Shown piece by piece: positions 51,172 through 58,724 of a stretch of DNA of 64,000 nt (the first letter of the stretch is position 1; each line of letters opens with the position of its first letter). The stretch spans positions 134,380 through 198,379 of the forward strand of contig NZ_WVVV01000009.1 of the NCBI RefSeq assembly GCF_012911015.1, read 5' to 3'. Under the pieces are notes generated by a model. That model was given only the letters and a program-made list of their open reading frames with translations. It did no database searches and was not told the origin of the DNA. The position numbers were made by a program, and so were the translations under genes. Origin of the DNA: Chelativorans sp. ZYF759 (GTDB lineage Bacteria > Pseudomonadota > Alphaproteobacteria > Rhizobiales > Rhizobiaceae).

Positions 51172-51645
51172 TCACTCGTCTTTCAGAGATTCGGTGATCT
51201 TGCGCATGATGGCTCCCATCTGGTCGCATTCTTCGACGCTGGATTGATCCATCACCCTGTCGATCAGCGCTGTATAGATCGCCAGCGCTTCCATAAGACG
51301 TTCCTCGCCGGCCTTGGTCAGGTGCATGCGCATGATCCGCTTGTCTTGCGCGTCGCTCTCGCGGCGCAGCAGGCCCTGCTTTTCCAGTTGCGGCAGCAGC
51401 ATCGTGATGTTGGAGCGGCCGACAAGCAGCCGGCGAGCCAGATCATGCTGCGACTGGCCGGGATGGCGGTAGAGGTTCATCAGAACGTCGAGCTGGCCAA
51501 GCTTCAGATTCAGCGGCGCAAGCGCGCGCGTGAGTTCGCGCACCACTGCTTTTTCTGCGCGCACAAGGGCAACCCAGTTGCGAAACCGCGGATTGTCCCA
51601 GGGAAGGGCTTGCGTATTGTTCAGCTTTGAACGATTATTGTTCAT
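51172..51645 (-). CDS. MarR family transcriptional regulator
   Basis: A 157-residue winged-helix regulator. The recognition region is DLARRLLVGRSNITMLLPQLE and the wing contains RRESDAQDKRIMRMHLTKAG. Its start at 51645 lies inside an inverted repeat that also covers the start region of the divergent hydrolase gene, so it probably represses both. No strong ribosome site precedes it. The regulator and hydrolase form an accessory pair within the split rplS-trmD region. Confidence 0.9.
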   Translation of the reverse strand: MNNNRSKLNNTQALPWDNPRFRNWVALVRAEKAVVRELTRALAPLNLKLGQLDVLMNLYRHPGQSQHDLARRLLVGRSNITMLLPQLEKQGLLRRESDAQDKRIMRMHLTKAGEERLMEALAIYTALIDRVMDQSSVEECDQMGAIMRKITESLKDE

Positions 51646-51654
51646 GATTGAACA
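51618..51654. promoter_or_regulatory. Paired MarR operators between the regulator and hydrolase genes
   Basis: Two 16-base boxes, TGTTCAGCTTTGAACG (51618-51633) and TGTTCATGATTGAACA (51639-51654), start exactly 21 bases apart, two helical turns. The second is a perfect inverted repeat; the first has one mismatch. They overlap the divergent starts. The first lies within the MarR coding start. Confidence 0.7.
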
Positions 51655-51673
51655 TTATGTGAGGTTCTTCAAA

Positions 51674-52576
51674 ATGGCATCCATTGGCTTTTCGATCATC
51701 AGGGGCGCCTTTGCCCTTACCGGTCCAATCGCACCGCGCCTGACCGGACGCGCCGCTTTCGAGCTGTTTTGTCGTACCGCCGATCCAAAGCGGGTTTCGC
51801 CGCGAGAGGCAAGTGTGCTGGGCGAATCCGCGCCCTTTATGGCGGTGGCGCGACGGCATGTCTTGGATACGCGATCTAGCGAGGTTCTGGTTCACGAATT
51901 CGACGCGACCGCCGGCGCGGAGGCACCTACGGCCCTGGTCATCCATGGCTGGAGGTCGCGCAGCGACCATATGCGCCATATCATCGAGGGTCTGCTTGGC
52001 CGGGGCTTCCGCGTCCTGGCAGTCGATCTGCCGGGCCATGGTGGGTCGGCAGGACGCCGGCTGAACATGGCGCTTGCGGTGGCCGCGGTGGCAGCCGTGG
52101 CAGACCATTTCGGCTCGCCGCAGGTGCTGGTGGGGCATTCCTTCGGCGGGGCGGTCGCGGTCAATGCGGCCGTCGGGTCGGTGGCCGGATTTACCCCGGT
52201 TGCAGCCGAGCGGCTGGTCCTCATCGCCGCACCCAGTTCCATGCCGGCGATCTTCGACGATTTTAGCCGGTTCTTTGGTCTTGGCGCGCGGACGCAGATG
52301 GCCCTGGCCGACCAGGTCCTGCGCGTCGCTGGACGGCCACTTGAAGATTTCGTCGGCGAGATCCAGTTGCGCGATCATCCTCTCCCGACGCTCGTGGTGC
52401 ACGCCCCGGACGATCGCGAGGTGGCCTTCGACAACGCCTTGCGCTTCGAGGCGGCGGGCAAGCATGTCCAGGTTCTGCGCGCGCCGGGAACAGGGCACCG
52501 TCGCATTCTGGCCGACAGTGAAGTGGTCAGCGCGGTCGCCGACTTCGCTGCGGCAAGAGAGAGTGTCGGCGCCTGA
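51674..52576 (+). CDS. Alpha/beta-fold hydrolase
   Basis: A 300-residue esterase/lipase-like protein. LVIHGWRSRSDHMRH precedes the nucleophile elbow VLVGHSFGGAVAVNA (catalytic Ser), the acid lies in VVHAPDDREVAFD and the His in GTGHRRILADSE. GAGG precedes the ATG at 51674; the in-frame ATG at 51644 lies in the operator. Controlled by the divergent MarR regulator, it may act on aromatic esters or antibiotics, but this is speculative. Confidence 0.88.
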   Translation: MASIGFSIIRGAFALTGPIAPRLTGRAAFELFCRTADPKRVSPREASVLGESAPFMAVARRHVLDTRSSEVLVHEFDATAGAEAPTALVIHGWRSRSDHMRHIIEGLLGRGFRVLAVDLPGHGGSAGRRLNMALAVAAVAAVADHFGSPQVLVGHSFGGAVAVNAAVGSVAGFTPVAAERLVLIAAPSSMPAIFDDFSRFFGLGARTQMALADQVLRVAGRPLEDFVGEIQLRDHPLPTLVVHAPDDREVAFDNALRFEAAGKHVQVLRAPGTGHRRILADSEVVSAVADFAAARESVGA

Positions 52577-52888
52577 AGGCAAGGTGACGCGGCTGACCTC
52601 GCCTGAGCGCTCGCCACCCGCCGCGCAGTGCTTGCGACCGCGTGGCTCGCCGCAACCCCGAAGGACGGGAGCGCCAGGACCGTATCCTATCCGGCAAAGG
52701 GCACGGACGAGGTGCCCCGAGACCGCTTTACCCAACTTCATATTCGCCATGAAGAACTGAAATGCGGGGCGCCTAGTTTGCCTCCACGACGGTTCCTCAA
52801 TTGCTTGTCATTTCATGCAGATGAGGATGTTCATGTCGTCGTTTTATTAGAAGAAAAAAGTATTTATTGATCCGAAAAGGAAAAGAAG
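52577..52888. other. 312-base gap with an AT-rich islet
   Basis: The first part is GC-rich without a supported gene. From about 52790 to 52888 the composition falls sharply (for example TTTTATTAGAAGAAAAAAGT) and leads directly into the small secreted protein gene. The islet probably holds that gene's promoter and leader and looks foreign compared with its surroundings. Confidence 0.6.
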
Positions 52889-53161
52889 ATGCGAAGAATA
52901 CTTGCAATTGCCTTCTCCCTGGTTGCATTCTCGCACGCCGCATTGAGCCAGGAAGCTGCTCAATGTGATGACTACCCGTCCACCCTCCTGCGGGACGCGC
53001 AAAATATTGGCTGTGCTGGCCCCATCGTTCCCCCCAGGGAAGGCATCCAGCCTTCAGCGATGAACAATCATACCCCGCCCAGCGGGTTTGGCGTCTCCTA
53101 TGGCGCGGTCAAGCCACTGGTGGACGTGGAAAACGACCGCCTGTACTACGGCGGGCCGTAA
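52889..53161 (+). CDS. Small secreted protein of unknown function
   Basis: A 90-residue protein with a signal peptide (MRRILAIAFSLVAFSHAALS, cut near LSQE). The mature part holds two Cys (QCDDY, IGCAGP), is Pro-rich, and ends VDVENDRLYYGGP. AAGGAAAAG precedes the ATG. I recognise no family. It follows an AT-rich islet and is closed by a terminator at 53209-53245, so it forms a self-contained unit. Confidence 0.65.
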   Translation: MRRILAIAFSLVAFSHAALSQEAAQCDDYPSTLLRDAQNIGCAGPIVPPREGIQPSAMNNHTPPSGFGVSYGAVKPLVDVENDRLYYGGP

Positions 53162-53208
53162 TCGACTCTCTGCACAAGCTGGTGCTGGTGCATCGATAGA
53201 AAAACGAA

Positions 53209-53245
53209 ACCGGCCCACCGCTCCCGAGGTGAGGCCGGTCTTTTC
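53209..53245 (+). terminator. Terminator after the small secreted protein
   Basis: ACCGGCC (53209-53215) pairs with GGCCGGT (53233-53239), extended by CACC/GGTG inside. Four T's follow. Confidence 0.8.
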
Positions 53246-53389
53246 ACCCGCTGCAAATGCCGTTGCCACGATGGTGCATCAGTGGGCGCTACACGCGGCT
53301 CTCGTGGACCCAGATACTCGTCGCCAGCGATCCACCGCAAATCTACCGTTGTGTCCCTTGCGGCGCTCAAAAAAACCTCCACGCCCCCT

Positions 53390-54307
53390 TCAAATCTCCC
53401 CTGAAAACGTATCACACGCCTCGACCGTCCCCGCCTCCATGCCGCGTTTGAACCAGCCCACGCGCTGCGCGGAGGTGCCGTGGGTGAAGGTTTCCGGCGC
53501 CACCCGCCCCTGCGTCTGCTGTTGCAGGCGGTCGTCGCCGATGGCGCTCGCCGCGTTCATGCCGTCCTCGATGTCGCCGTCTTCCAGGATCGTGCCCTCC
53601 TGGGCAAGCGCGTGCGCCCAGATGCCGGCATAGCAGTCGGCCTGCAGTTCGACGCGCACCGATATCTCGTTGGCGGCGGCCGGCGAGCGCGCGCGCTGCG
53701 CCGTCGTGCGTTCCAGCGTCCCCGTCAGGTTCTGGACATGGTGGGCCACTTCGTGGGCGATCACATAGGCCTGCGCGAACTCGCCGGGCGCGCCAAAGCG
53801 GGTCTCGAGCTCCTGGAAGAAGGAGAGATCGAGATAGATCGTGGAATCGGCGGGACAGTAGAACGGTCCCATGGCCGCCGCGCCCAGGCCGCAGCCCGAG
53901 CGGGTCTGGTCGTCGAACAGCACCAGGCGCGGGTGGGCATATTCCCGTCCGTTTTCGTCGAAGATGCCTTCCCACACGCGTTCCGTCGTGCCGAGCACCC
54001 GCGCCACGAAGTCGCTGGCTTCCTCGTCGCGCCCGGCGACCGCGTCCGGCCGTGAAAATCCCTGGTCCACCCGCTCCCGTTGCTGTGGCGCCGTGGTTTC
54101 ACCGACCAGCAGATCGAGCGGATTGACACCGAGGAACCACATCACGCCGATGAGCAGCAGCATACCGCCCAGCCCGAGGCCGCCGCCGCCGCGCCCGCCG
54201 GGCATGCGGATCGGACCGCGACCGAACCCGCCGCCAAGACCGCCCGAGCGGGCCTGGCCGCGGCGGTCCTCGACATTCCTGCTGGGTCTTTGACCGCCGA
54301 GCCGCAT
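53390..54307 (-). CDS. ypfJ: Neutral zinc metallopeptidase (YpfJ family)
   Basis: A 305-residue membrane-anchored protease. A basic, Gly/Arg-rich head (DRRGQARSGGLGGGFG) precedes one membrane segment (about 43-62). The zinc motif is VIAHEVAHHVQNL, and a second acidic ligand lies in LQADCYAGIWAH. AAGGAGG precedes the ATG at 54307. An EcfG-type promoter lies upstream (54342-54366), so it is expected to be a general-stress protein. The substrate is unknown. Confidence 0.9.
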   Translation of the reverse strand: MRLGGQRPSRNVEDRRGQARSGGLGGGFGRGPIRMPGGRGGGGLGLGGMLLLIGVMWFLGVNPLDLLVGETTAPQQRERVDQGFSRPDAVAGRDEEASDFVARVLGTTERVWEGIFDENGREYAHPRLVLFDDQTRSGCGLGAAAMGPFYCPADSTIYLDLSFFQELETRFGAPGEFAQAYVIAHEVAHHVQNLTGTLERTTAQRARSPAAANEISVRVELQADCYAGIWAHALAQEGTILEDGDIEDGMNAASAIGDDRLQQQTQGRVAPETFTHGTSAQRVGWFKRGMEAGTVEACDTFSGEI

Positions 54308-54341
54308 GGGCCTCGCCTCCTTACGGAATTCCACGCCACTG

Positions 54342-54366
54342 AACGTGGCTGGCAGGCGTTGGTTCC
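54342..54366 (-). promoter_or_regulatory. EcfG-type promoter of the YpfJ-like protease
   Basis: On the minus strand, GGAAC (plus 54362-54366) and CGTT (plus 54342-54345) are 16 bases apart, 34 bases before the ATG. It lies between trmD and the protease, so the protease has its own stress-inducible transcript. Confidence 0.8.
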
Positions 54367-54382
54367 GCGGCGTGGCGAAGCC

Positions 54383-55066
54383 TCACCCCAGCAAATCCGG
54401 CCGTCGCTCCCGCGTCAGCTTCTCCGCCTCCTCCCGCCGCCATTTCTCGATCAGCGCGTGATTGCCGGAAATCAGCACCTCCGGGATCGTCCGCCCCTCG
54501 AATTCGGGGGGCCGGGTGTAATGCGGGTGTTCCAGCAGGCCGTCTTCAAAACTCTCGTGCGTGCCGGAGAGGGCGTTGCCCATGACGCCGGGCAGGAGGC
54601 GCACGGTGGCGTCGAGCAGCACGAGGGCGGCGATCTCGCCGCCGGACAGAATGTAGTCGCCGATCGAGACCTCCTCGAGCTGCCGCGCCTCGATCACACG
54701 CTGGTCGACACCCTCAAAACGCCCGCACAGGATCACCGCGCCCGGCCCGTCGGCCAGCTCGCGCACGCGTGCCTGGGTCAGCGGTCTGCCGCGCGGGCTC
54801 ATCAGCAGGCGCGGGCGGTCATCGCCTTCCGGCGAGGCGGAATCGATGGCGCGCGCCAGTATGTCGGCGCGCATCACCATGCCGGCGCCGCCGCCGGCCG
54901 GCGTGTCGTCGACGCTCCGGTGCCGGTCGGTGGCAAAATCGCGGATCTGCACCGTCTCCAGCGACCAGGTCCCGCTCTCCAGCGCGCGCCCGGCCAGCGA
55001 AACGCCCAGCGGTCCGGGAAACATCTCCGGGTAGAGCGTCAGGACCGAGGCGCGAAAGCCGCTCAT
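54383..55066 (-). CDS. trmD: tRNA (guanine-N1)-methyltransferase
   Basis: A 227-residue knotted enzyme methylating G37 of tRNAs. [16 protein letters not shown] and [15 protein letters not shown] with [18 protein letters not shown] form the SAM knot; [11 protein letters not shown] is the tRNA motif. Its ATG overlaps the rimM stop (ATGA). The normal next gene, rplS, is displaced here. Confidence 0.96.
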   Translation of the reverse strand: MSGFRASVLTLYPEMFPGPLGVSLAGRALESGTWSLETVQIRDFATDRHRSVDDTPAGGGAGMVMRADILARAIDSASPEGDDRPRLLMSPRGRPLTQARVRELADGPGAVILCGRFEGVDQRVIEARQLEEVSIGDYILSGGEIAALVLLDATVRLLPGVMGNALSGTHESFEDGLLEHPHYTRPPEFEGRTIPEVLISGNHALIEKWRREEAEKLTRERRPDLLG

Positions 55067-55617
55067 GGCGCGCCTTCCTCCCCGTCCCGCCGATCCGCGT
55101 CGTCTTCGTCGTCCACCAGGCCGGCCGCCTGGCTGTCGATCCTCATGCGGCGCTTGGAAAGCGAGATGTCGGGCACCGCGGCACGGGTGAAGGGGATCAT
55201 CAGCGACTTGCCCGAACCCGGCCGGACCTCGATTATGTCGCCGGCGCCGAAATCATGGACGGCCAGCACCGTGCCGACGGCCGCGTCGTTCTCGTCGATC
55301 ACCTCGAGCCCCACCAAATCGGCATGGTAGAACTCCTCCTCCTCCAGATCGTCGGGCAGCGCCGCCCGGTCGACATAGAGCTCGACGCCCGAAAGCGTTT
55401 CGGCCACGTTGCGGTCGGCCACCTCGGCGAAACGCACGATCACCACCTCCTTGGCCGGCCGCACGGTCTTGACGGTGAAGACGCGCCCGTCGCGCGCGCG
55501 CAGGGGGCCATAGTCGCCAAGCGCCGTGGGGTCGGCGGCAAAGCTCTTCACGCGCACTTCGCCCTTGATGCCATGGGCCGCGCCGATGATGGCCATCAGG
55601 ATGTCGGTCTGGTTCAC
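55063..55617 (-). CDS. rimM: Ribosome maturation factor RimM
   Basis: A 184-residue 16S rRNA processing factor. [17 protein letters not shown] begins the RimM domain, and [20 protein letters not shown] the C-terminal PRC-barrel. A GTG at 55617 follows GGCGGAGAAG and is the best start; the frame extends to an ATG at 55662. It is coupled to trmD. The usual upstream rpsP is not adjacent: a divergent recombinase gene lies there. Confidence 0.94.
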   Translation of the reverse strand: MNQTDILMAIIGAAHGIKGEVRVKSFAADPTALGDYGPLRARDGRVFTVKTVRPAKEVVIVRFAEVADRNVAETLSGVELYVDRAALPDDLEEEEFYHADLVGLEVIDENDAAVGTVLAVHDFGAGDIIEVRPGSGKSLMIPFTRAAVPDISLSKRRMRIDSQAAGLVDDEDDADRRDGEEGAP

Positions 55618-55718
55618 GTCGCTTCTCCGCCTTTTCCGGCTCTCTACAGCGCACCGCCCCACCTTACAATGCCACGGCCTTCACCCTCCGCTAAGGTCGA
55701 CCGGCTAGGATGGCCGGC

Positions 55719-56657
55719 ATGGAAGAATTCCTCGTCAATGCCCGTCCCGACCTGATTGCCGCCCGCCAGGACTGGCTGGGCGCGCTCGGCACCGAAAGGC
55801 GCCTGGCCGCGCTCACGCTCGAGGCCTATGAGCGCGACACGCGCCAGTTCTTCGCTTTCCTGACCGGGCATCTTGGCGGCGCGCCGGCGATCGCCGACAT
55901 CGCCGATCTCAGGCCCGCCGACCTGCGCGCCTTCCTGGCGCACCGACGCCAGGGCGGGGCGGGGCCGCGCACGCTGGCGCGGTCGCTGGCGGCCATCCGT
56001 TCGTTTCTCGGCTTCCTCGAAAGGCGCGGCCAGGCGAGCGCGGCGGGCGCCAAGGCGCTGCGGGCGCCCAAACAGCCCAAATCCCTGCCCAAGCCGCTAT
56101 CGGCGGTGGATGCGCGCAACGTCGTCTCGACTCAGGGCCAGCTGGCCGAAGAACCCTGGGTGGCGGCCCGCAACGCGGCCGTGCTGACGCTGCTTTATGG
56201 CTGCGGACTGCGCATTTCGGAAGCCTTGGGCCTCGACGGCGCCTGCTTCGCGCGCGGGCCCGAAACGAGCCTGCGCGTCACCGGCAAGGGCGGCAAGACG
56301 CGCCTTGTCCCCGTCATCCCGGCCGCCTCCAACGCCGTGGCCGCCTATCGCAAGCTCTGCCCCTTTCATCTGGGGGCGGGCTCGCCGCTCTTTCGCGGCA
56401 CCAAGGGAGGTCCTCTCGCGGCGGCCATCGTCCAGCGCGAGATGAAAAAGATGCGCTCCGCGCTCGGCCTGCCGGATACGGCCACGCCGCATGCGCTGCG
56501 CCATTCCTTCGCCACCCATCTGCTCGGCCGGGGAGGGGATCTGCGCACCATCCAGGAGCTGCTTGGCCATGCCAGCCTGTCGACGACCCAGATCTATACC
56601 GGCGTCGACACGGCCCGCCTGCTGGAAATCTACGAGGCCGCCCATCCGCGTGCCTGA
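55719..56657 (+). CDS. xerC: Tyrosine recombinase XerC
   Basis: A 312-residue site-specific recombinase. Catalytic residues are Arg in YGCGLRISEALGL, Lys in TGKGGKTRLVPV, His and Arg in HALRHSFATHLL, the second His in LLGHASLSTTQIYT, and Tyr in IYTGVD. The N-terminal SAM-like domain starts DRLAARQDWLGALG-type. It resolves chromosome dimers at dif with XerD. Starts at 55719 or 55710 are both possible. No dif site was recognised. The length and absence of neighbours such as integrases argue against a mobile-element enzyme. Confidence 0.9.
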   Translation: MEEFLVNARPDLIAARQDWLGALGTERRLAALTLEAYERDTRQFFAFLTGHLGGAPAIADIADLRPADLRAFLAHRRQGGAGPRTLARSLAAIRSFLGFLERRGQASAAGAKALRAPKQPKSLPKPLSAVDARNVVSTQGQLAEEPWVAARNAAVLTLLYGCGLRISEALGLDGACFARGPETSLRVTGKGGKTRLVPVIPAASNAVAAYRKLCPFHLGAGSPLFRGTKGGPLAAAIVQREMKKMRSALGLPDTATPHALRHSFATHLLGRGGDLRTIQELLGHASLSTTQIYTGVDTARLLEIYEAAHPRA

Positions 56658-56714
56658 CGGATTGTCGCGATCGGCTTAACCGTTTGGCCGTCTTCTCCTG
56701 CCATTCTGCCCGCC

Positions 56715-57803
56715 ATGACCATGCAATTCGACATCCGCGCCGGCAAGGCCGACAGAACCCGGCTCGCCGTCTGGGCGGCCGGCATCTTCAACTGGCTGCT
56801 CGTGGCGGCGTTGCTGGCAGCCATTCTCGTCTTCGCCGGCGAGGCCAGGGCCCAGGCGGCGCCGGTCTGCACGGGCAGCGACATGGTGGCCGAGATCCGG
56901 GATGGCGATCCCGACCTCTACGCGGCGATCGCGGCCGAGGCGGCGGAGACCGAGAACGGCGACAACCTGCTGTGGCGCATCGCGCCGAGGCAGGCGGGTG
57001 GCCAGCCGTCCTTCCTGTTCGGCACGATGCACGTCACCGACCCACGCGTCGTCGACCTGCCGGGCGCTGTGCGCACGGCCTTCGAGGCGGCCGACACGGT
57101 GGTGATCGAATCGACCGACGTCATTGACCAGGCGGCGATGATGGCCGCGCTCGCGGCCAATCCCGAACTCACCATGTTCACCGATACCACGACCCTGCGC
57201 TCGCTCATTCCGGCGGAGGATGTCGAGATGGTGGAGACCCGGCTTCGCGAACGCGGCATGCCCTTGGCCAGCGTCAACCGGATGAAGCCGTGGATGGTCT
57301 CGGCCATCGTCGCGCTGCCGTCCTGCGAATTCGAGCGCAAGGCGCGCGGCGAGCCGATCCTCGATCTGATGCTGGCCGAAGATGCCCAGGCCGCCGGCAA
57401 GGAACTGGCCGGGCTGGAGACCGTCTCCGACCAGCTCGGCGCCATGGCGTCGCTGCCCCTGGAGCTCCATGTCGAGGGTCTGGTCGAGACCCTGCGTCTG
57501 GGCGACCGCGTCGACGACGTGCTGGAGACGATGATCGTGCTCTACCGCACCGAGCGCATCGGCATGTTCTGGCCCTTCTTCCGCGCCGTGCTGCCGTCGG
57601 GGGCCGACGGGCGGTCGGGTTACGCCTCCTTCGAGGAGATCATGGTCAACGCGCGCAACCGCACGATGGCGTCGGGCGCCGAGCCCTTCCTGCAAAACGG
57701 CAATGCGTTCATCGCCGTGGGTGCGTTGCATCTTCCGGGGCCGCAGGGCATCGTCGCGCTGCTGCGCGAGGCCGGATACGACGTGACGCCCGAGCCGCTC
57801 TAG
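56715..57803 (+). CDS. TraB/GumN-family protein
   Basis: A 362-residue protein with a signal-anchor near residues 21-44. The TraB/GumN marks are PSFLFGTMHVTDPRVVDL, FEAADTVVIESTD and the C-terminal GNAFIAVGALHLPGPQGIVALL, with conserved GxxH and Glu residues suggesting metal-dependent hydrolysis. Members are named for pheromone-shutdown and gum genes but their biochemistry is unclear. It follows xerC on the same strand. Confidence 0.88.
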   Translation: MTMQFDIRAGKADRTRLAVWAAGIFNWLLVAALLAAILVFAGEARAQAAPVCTGSDMVAEIRDGDPDLYAAIAAEAAETENGDNLLWRIAPRQAGGQPSFLFGTMHVTDPRVVDLPGAVRTAFEAADTVVIESTDVIDQAAMMAALAANPELTMFTDTTTLRSLIPAEDVEMVETRLRERGMPLASVNRMKPWMVSAIVALPSCEFERKARGEPILDLMLAEDAQAAGKELAGLETVSDQLGAMASLPLELHVEGLVETLRLGDRVDDVLETMIVLYRTERIGMFWPFFRAVLPSGADGRSGYASFEEIMVNARNRTMASGAEPFLQNGNAFIAVGALHLPGPQGIVALLREAGYDVTPEPL

Positions 57804-57888
57804 CGCATCCGCACACGAAGGCGTGACTTGCCGCTAGGTCAGCATCGGCTACCTTTTTCATCGTCCTGACCAACGATGGAGATCGAAC

Positions 57889-58083
57889 ATGCCCAAGATA
57901 CTGGCCATCATGGCCATTGTCGGAATGTCGTCCACAGCCGCCCTCGCTTGCCCCATGTCCGGCGGCCATTCCGCCTCGGTCGAGCGGGATGTGGTGGTGG
58001 CAAGTCTGGCGAGCGAAATCCAGGAAGTCGACAGCGCGCGGATGACGCTCATCGCGCAGACCGAGGATGAAGCGGCCGAATAG
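57889..58083 (+). CDS. Small secreted protein, unknown
   Basis: A 64-residue protein with a signal peptide (MPKILAIMAIVGMSSTAALA, cut near LACP) followed by a 40-residue acidic helical mature part (VASLASEIQEVDSARMTLIAQ). GGAGA precedes the ATG. No family is recognised. Confidence 0.55.
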   Translation: MPKILAIMAIVGMSSTAALACPMSGGHSASVERDVVVASLASEIQEVDSARMTLIAQTEDEAAE

Positions 58084-58153
58084 CCGATTGACCCTCCAGA
58101 CCGGCGCCGTTCGCATTCCCGGGTGGCGCCGGCGGCGCTCCGCCTGCCCGTGG

Positions 58154-58179
58154 GGAACCTTGCAACCATGCTTCGCGTT
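58154..58179 (+). promoter_or_regulatory. EcfG-type promoter of the 58215 gene
   Basis: GGAAC (58154-58158) and CGTT (58176-58179) are separated by 17 bases, 35 bases before the ATG. It is an exact match to the general-stress consensus. Confidence 0.83.
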
Positions 58180-58214
58180 GGGAACAAGCAACCCAAAGCA
58201 TGGAGGATACCTAC

Positions 58215-58628
58215 ATGGCCGACGACAGGAGACCGGTTGATCCGGCCGCCCCCCGTTCCCCGCAAGAACCCCGCCCGGGCTTCGACCCGGTTCACCCGGC
58301 AAACGATCCCGCCATCGAACGCGATCCCGCAACCTCGCGCACCACGCGTTCCACCACCGTCGTGGATACCGGCGGCCGCGGCAGCGGCACGATGGTGGCG
58401 GTCGTCATCGCCGTTATTGCCATCATCGCGGCGATCGTGGCGATGAATTGGGACTGGGGTAGTCCGCAGGCCACGACCGCTCCCGCCAACCCGGCTGCGG
58501 TCGAACAGGAGACGGCGCCGGCCGCAGACGAGCCCGCGGCGACGACCGCGCCAGCGGACACCGCTCCCGCCGATACAGCCCCGGCAGGCGAGACCGCCCC
58601 GGCGGACGACACGGCTCCCGCCGACTAA
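58215..58628 (+). CDS. Small membrane-anchored stress protein with Ala/Pro/Thr repeats
   Basis: A 137-residue protein with a Pro-rich cytoplasmic head (about 1-50), one membrane segment (MVAVVIAVIAIIAAIVAMNW, about 60-79) and a periplasmic tail of Ala/Pro/Asp/Thr repeats (ADTAPADTAPAGETAPADD). GGAGG at 58202-58206 supports the ATG at 58215. An EcfG promoter lies upstream. No known domain is seen; it may be a cell-envelope stress protein. Confidence 0.75.
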   Translation: MADDRRPVDPAAPRSPQEPRPGFDPVHPANDPAIERDPATSRTTRSTTVVDTGGRGSGTMVAVVIAVIAIIAAIVAMNWDWGSPQATTAPANPAAVEQETAPAADEPAATTAPADTAPADTAPAGETAPADDTAPAD

Positions 58629-58668
58629 GGTCGAGGCCGTTCGGACGCGGTGGCAATGTCGCCACAAC

Positions 58669-58700
58669 AAAAAACCCCCGCGCGTGGCGCGGGGGTTTTT
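58669..58700. terminator. Bidirectional terminator between 58215 gene and ftsH
   Basis: AACCCCCGCGC (58673-58683) pairs with 58687-58697 around a 3-base loop, flanked by A's on one side and T's on the other, so it can end transcription from both sides. Confidence 0.92.
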
Positions 58701-58724
58701 CCGTTTCCGGCACCCGTGTTTTGA

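Noticed and set aside
55719-56657. Integrase of an integrated element
   Set aside because: Length and motifs fit XerC, and no attachment repeats or phage genes are near.
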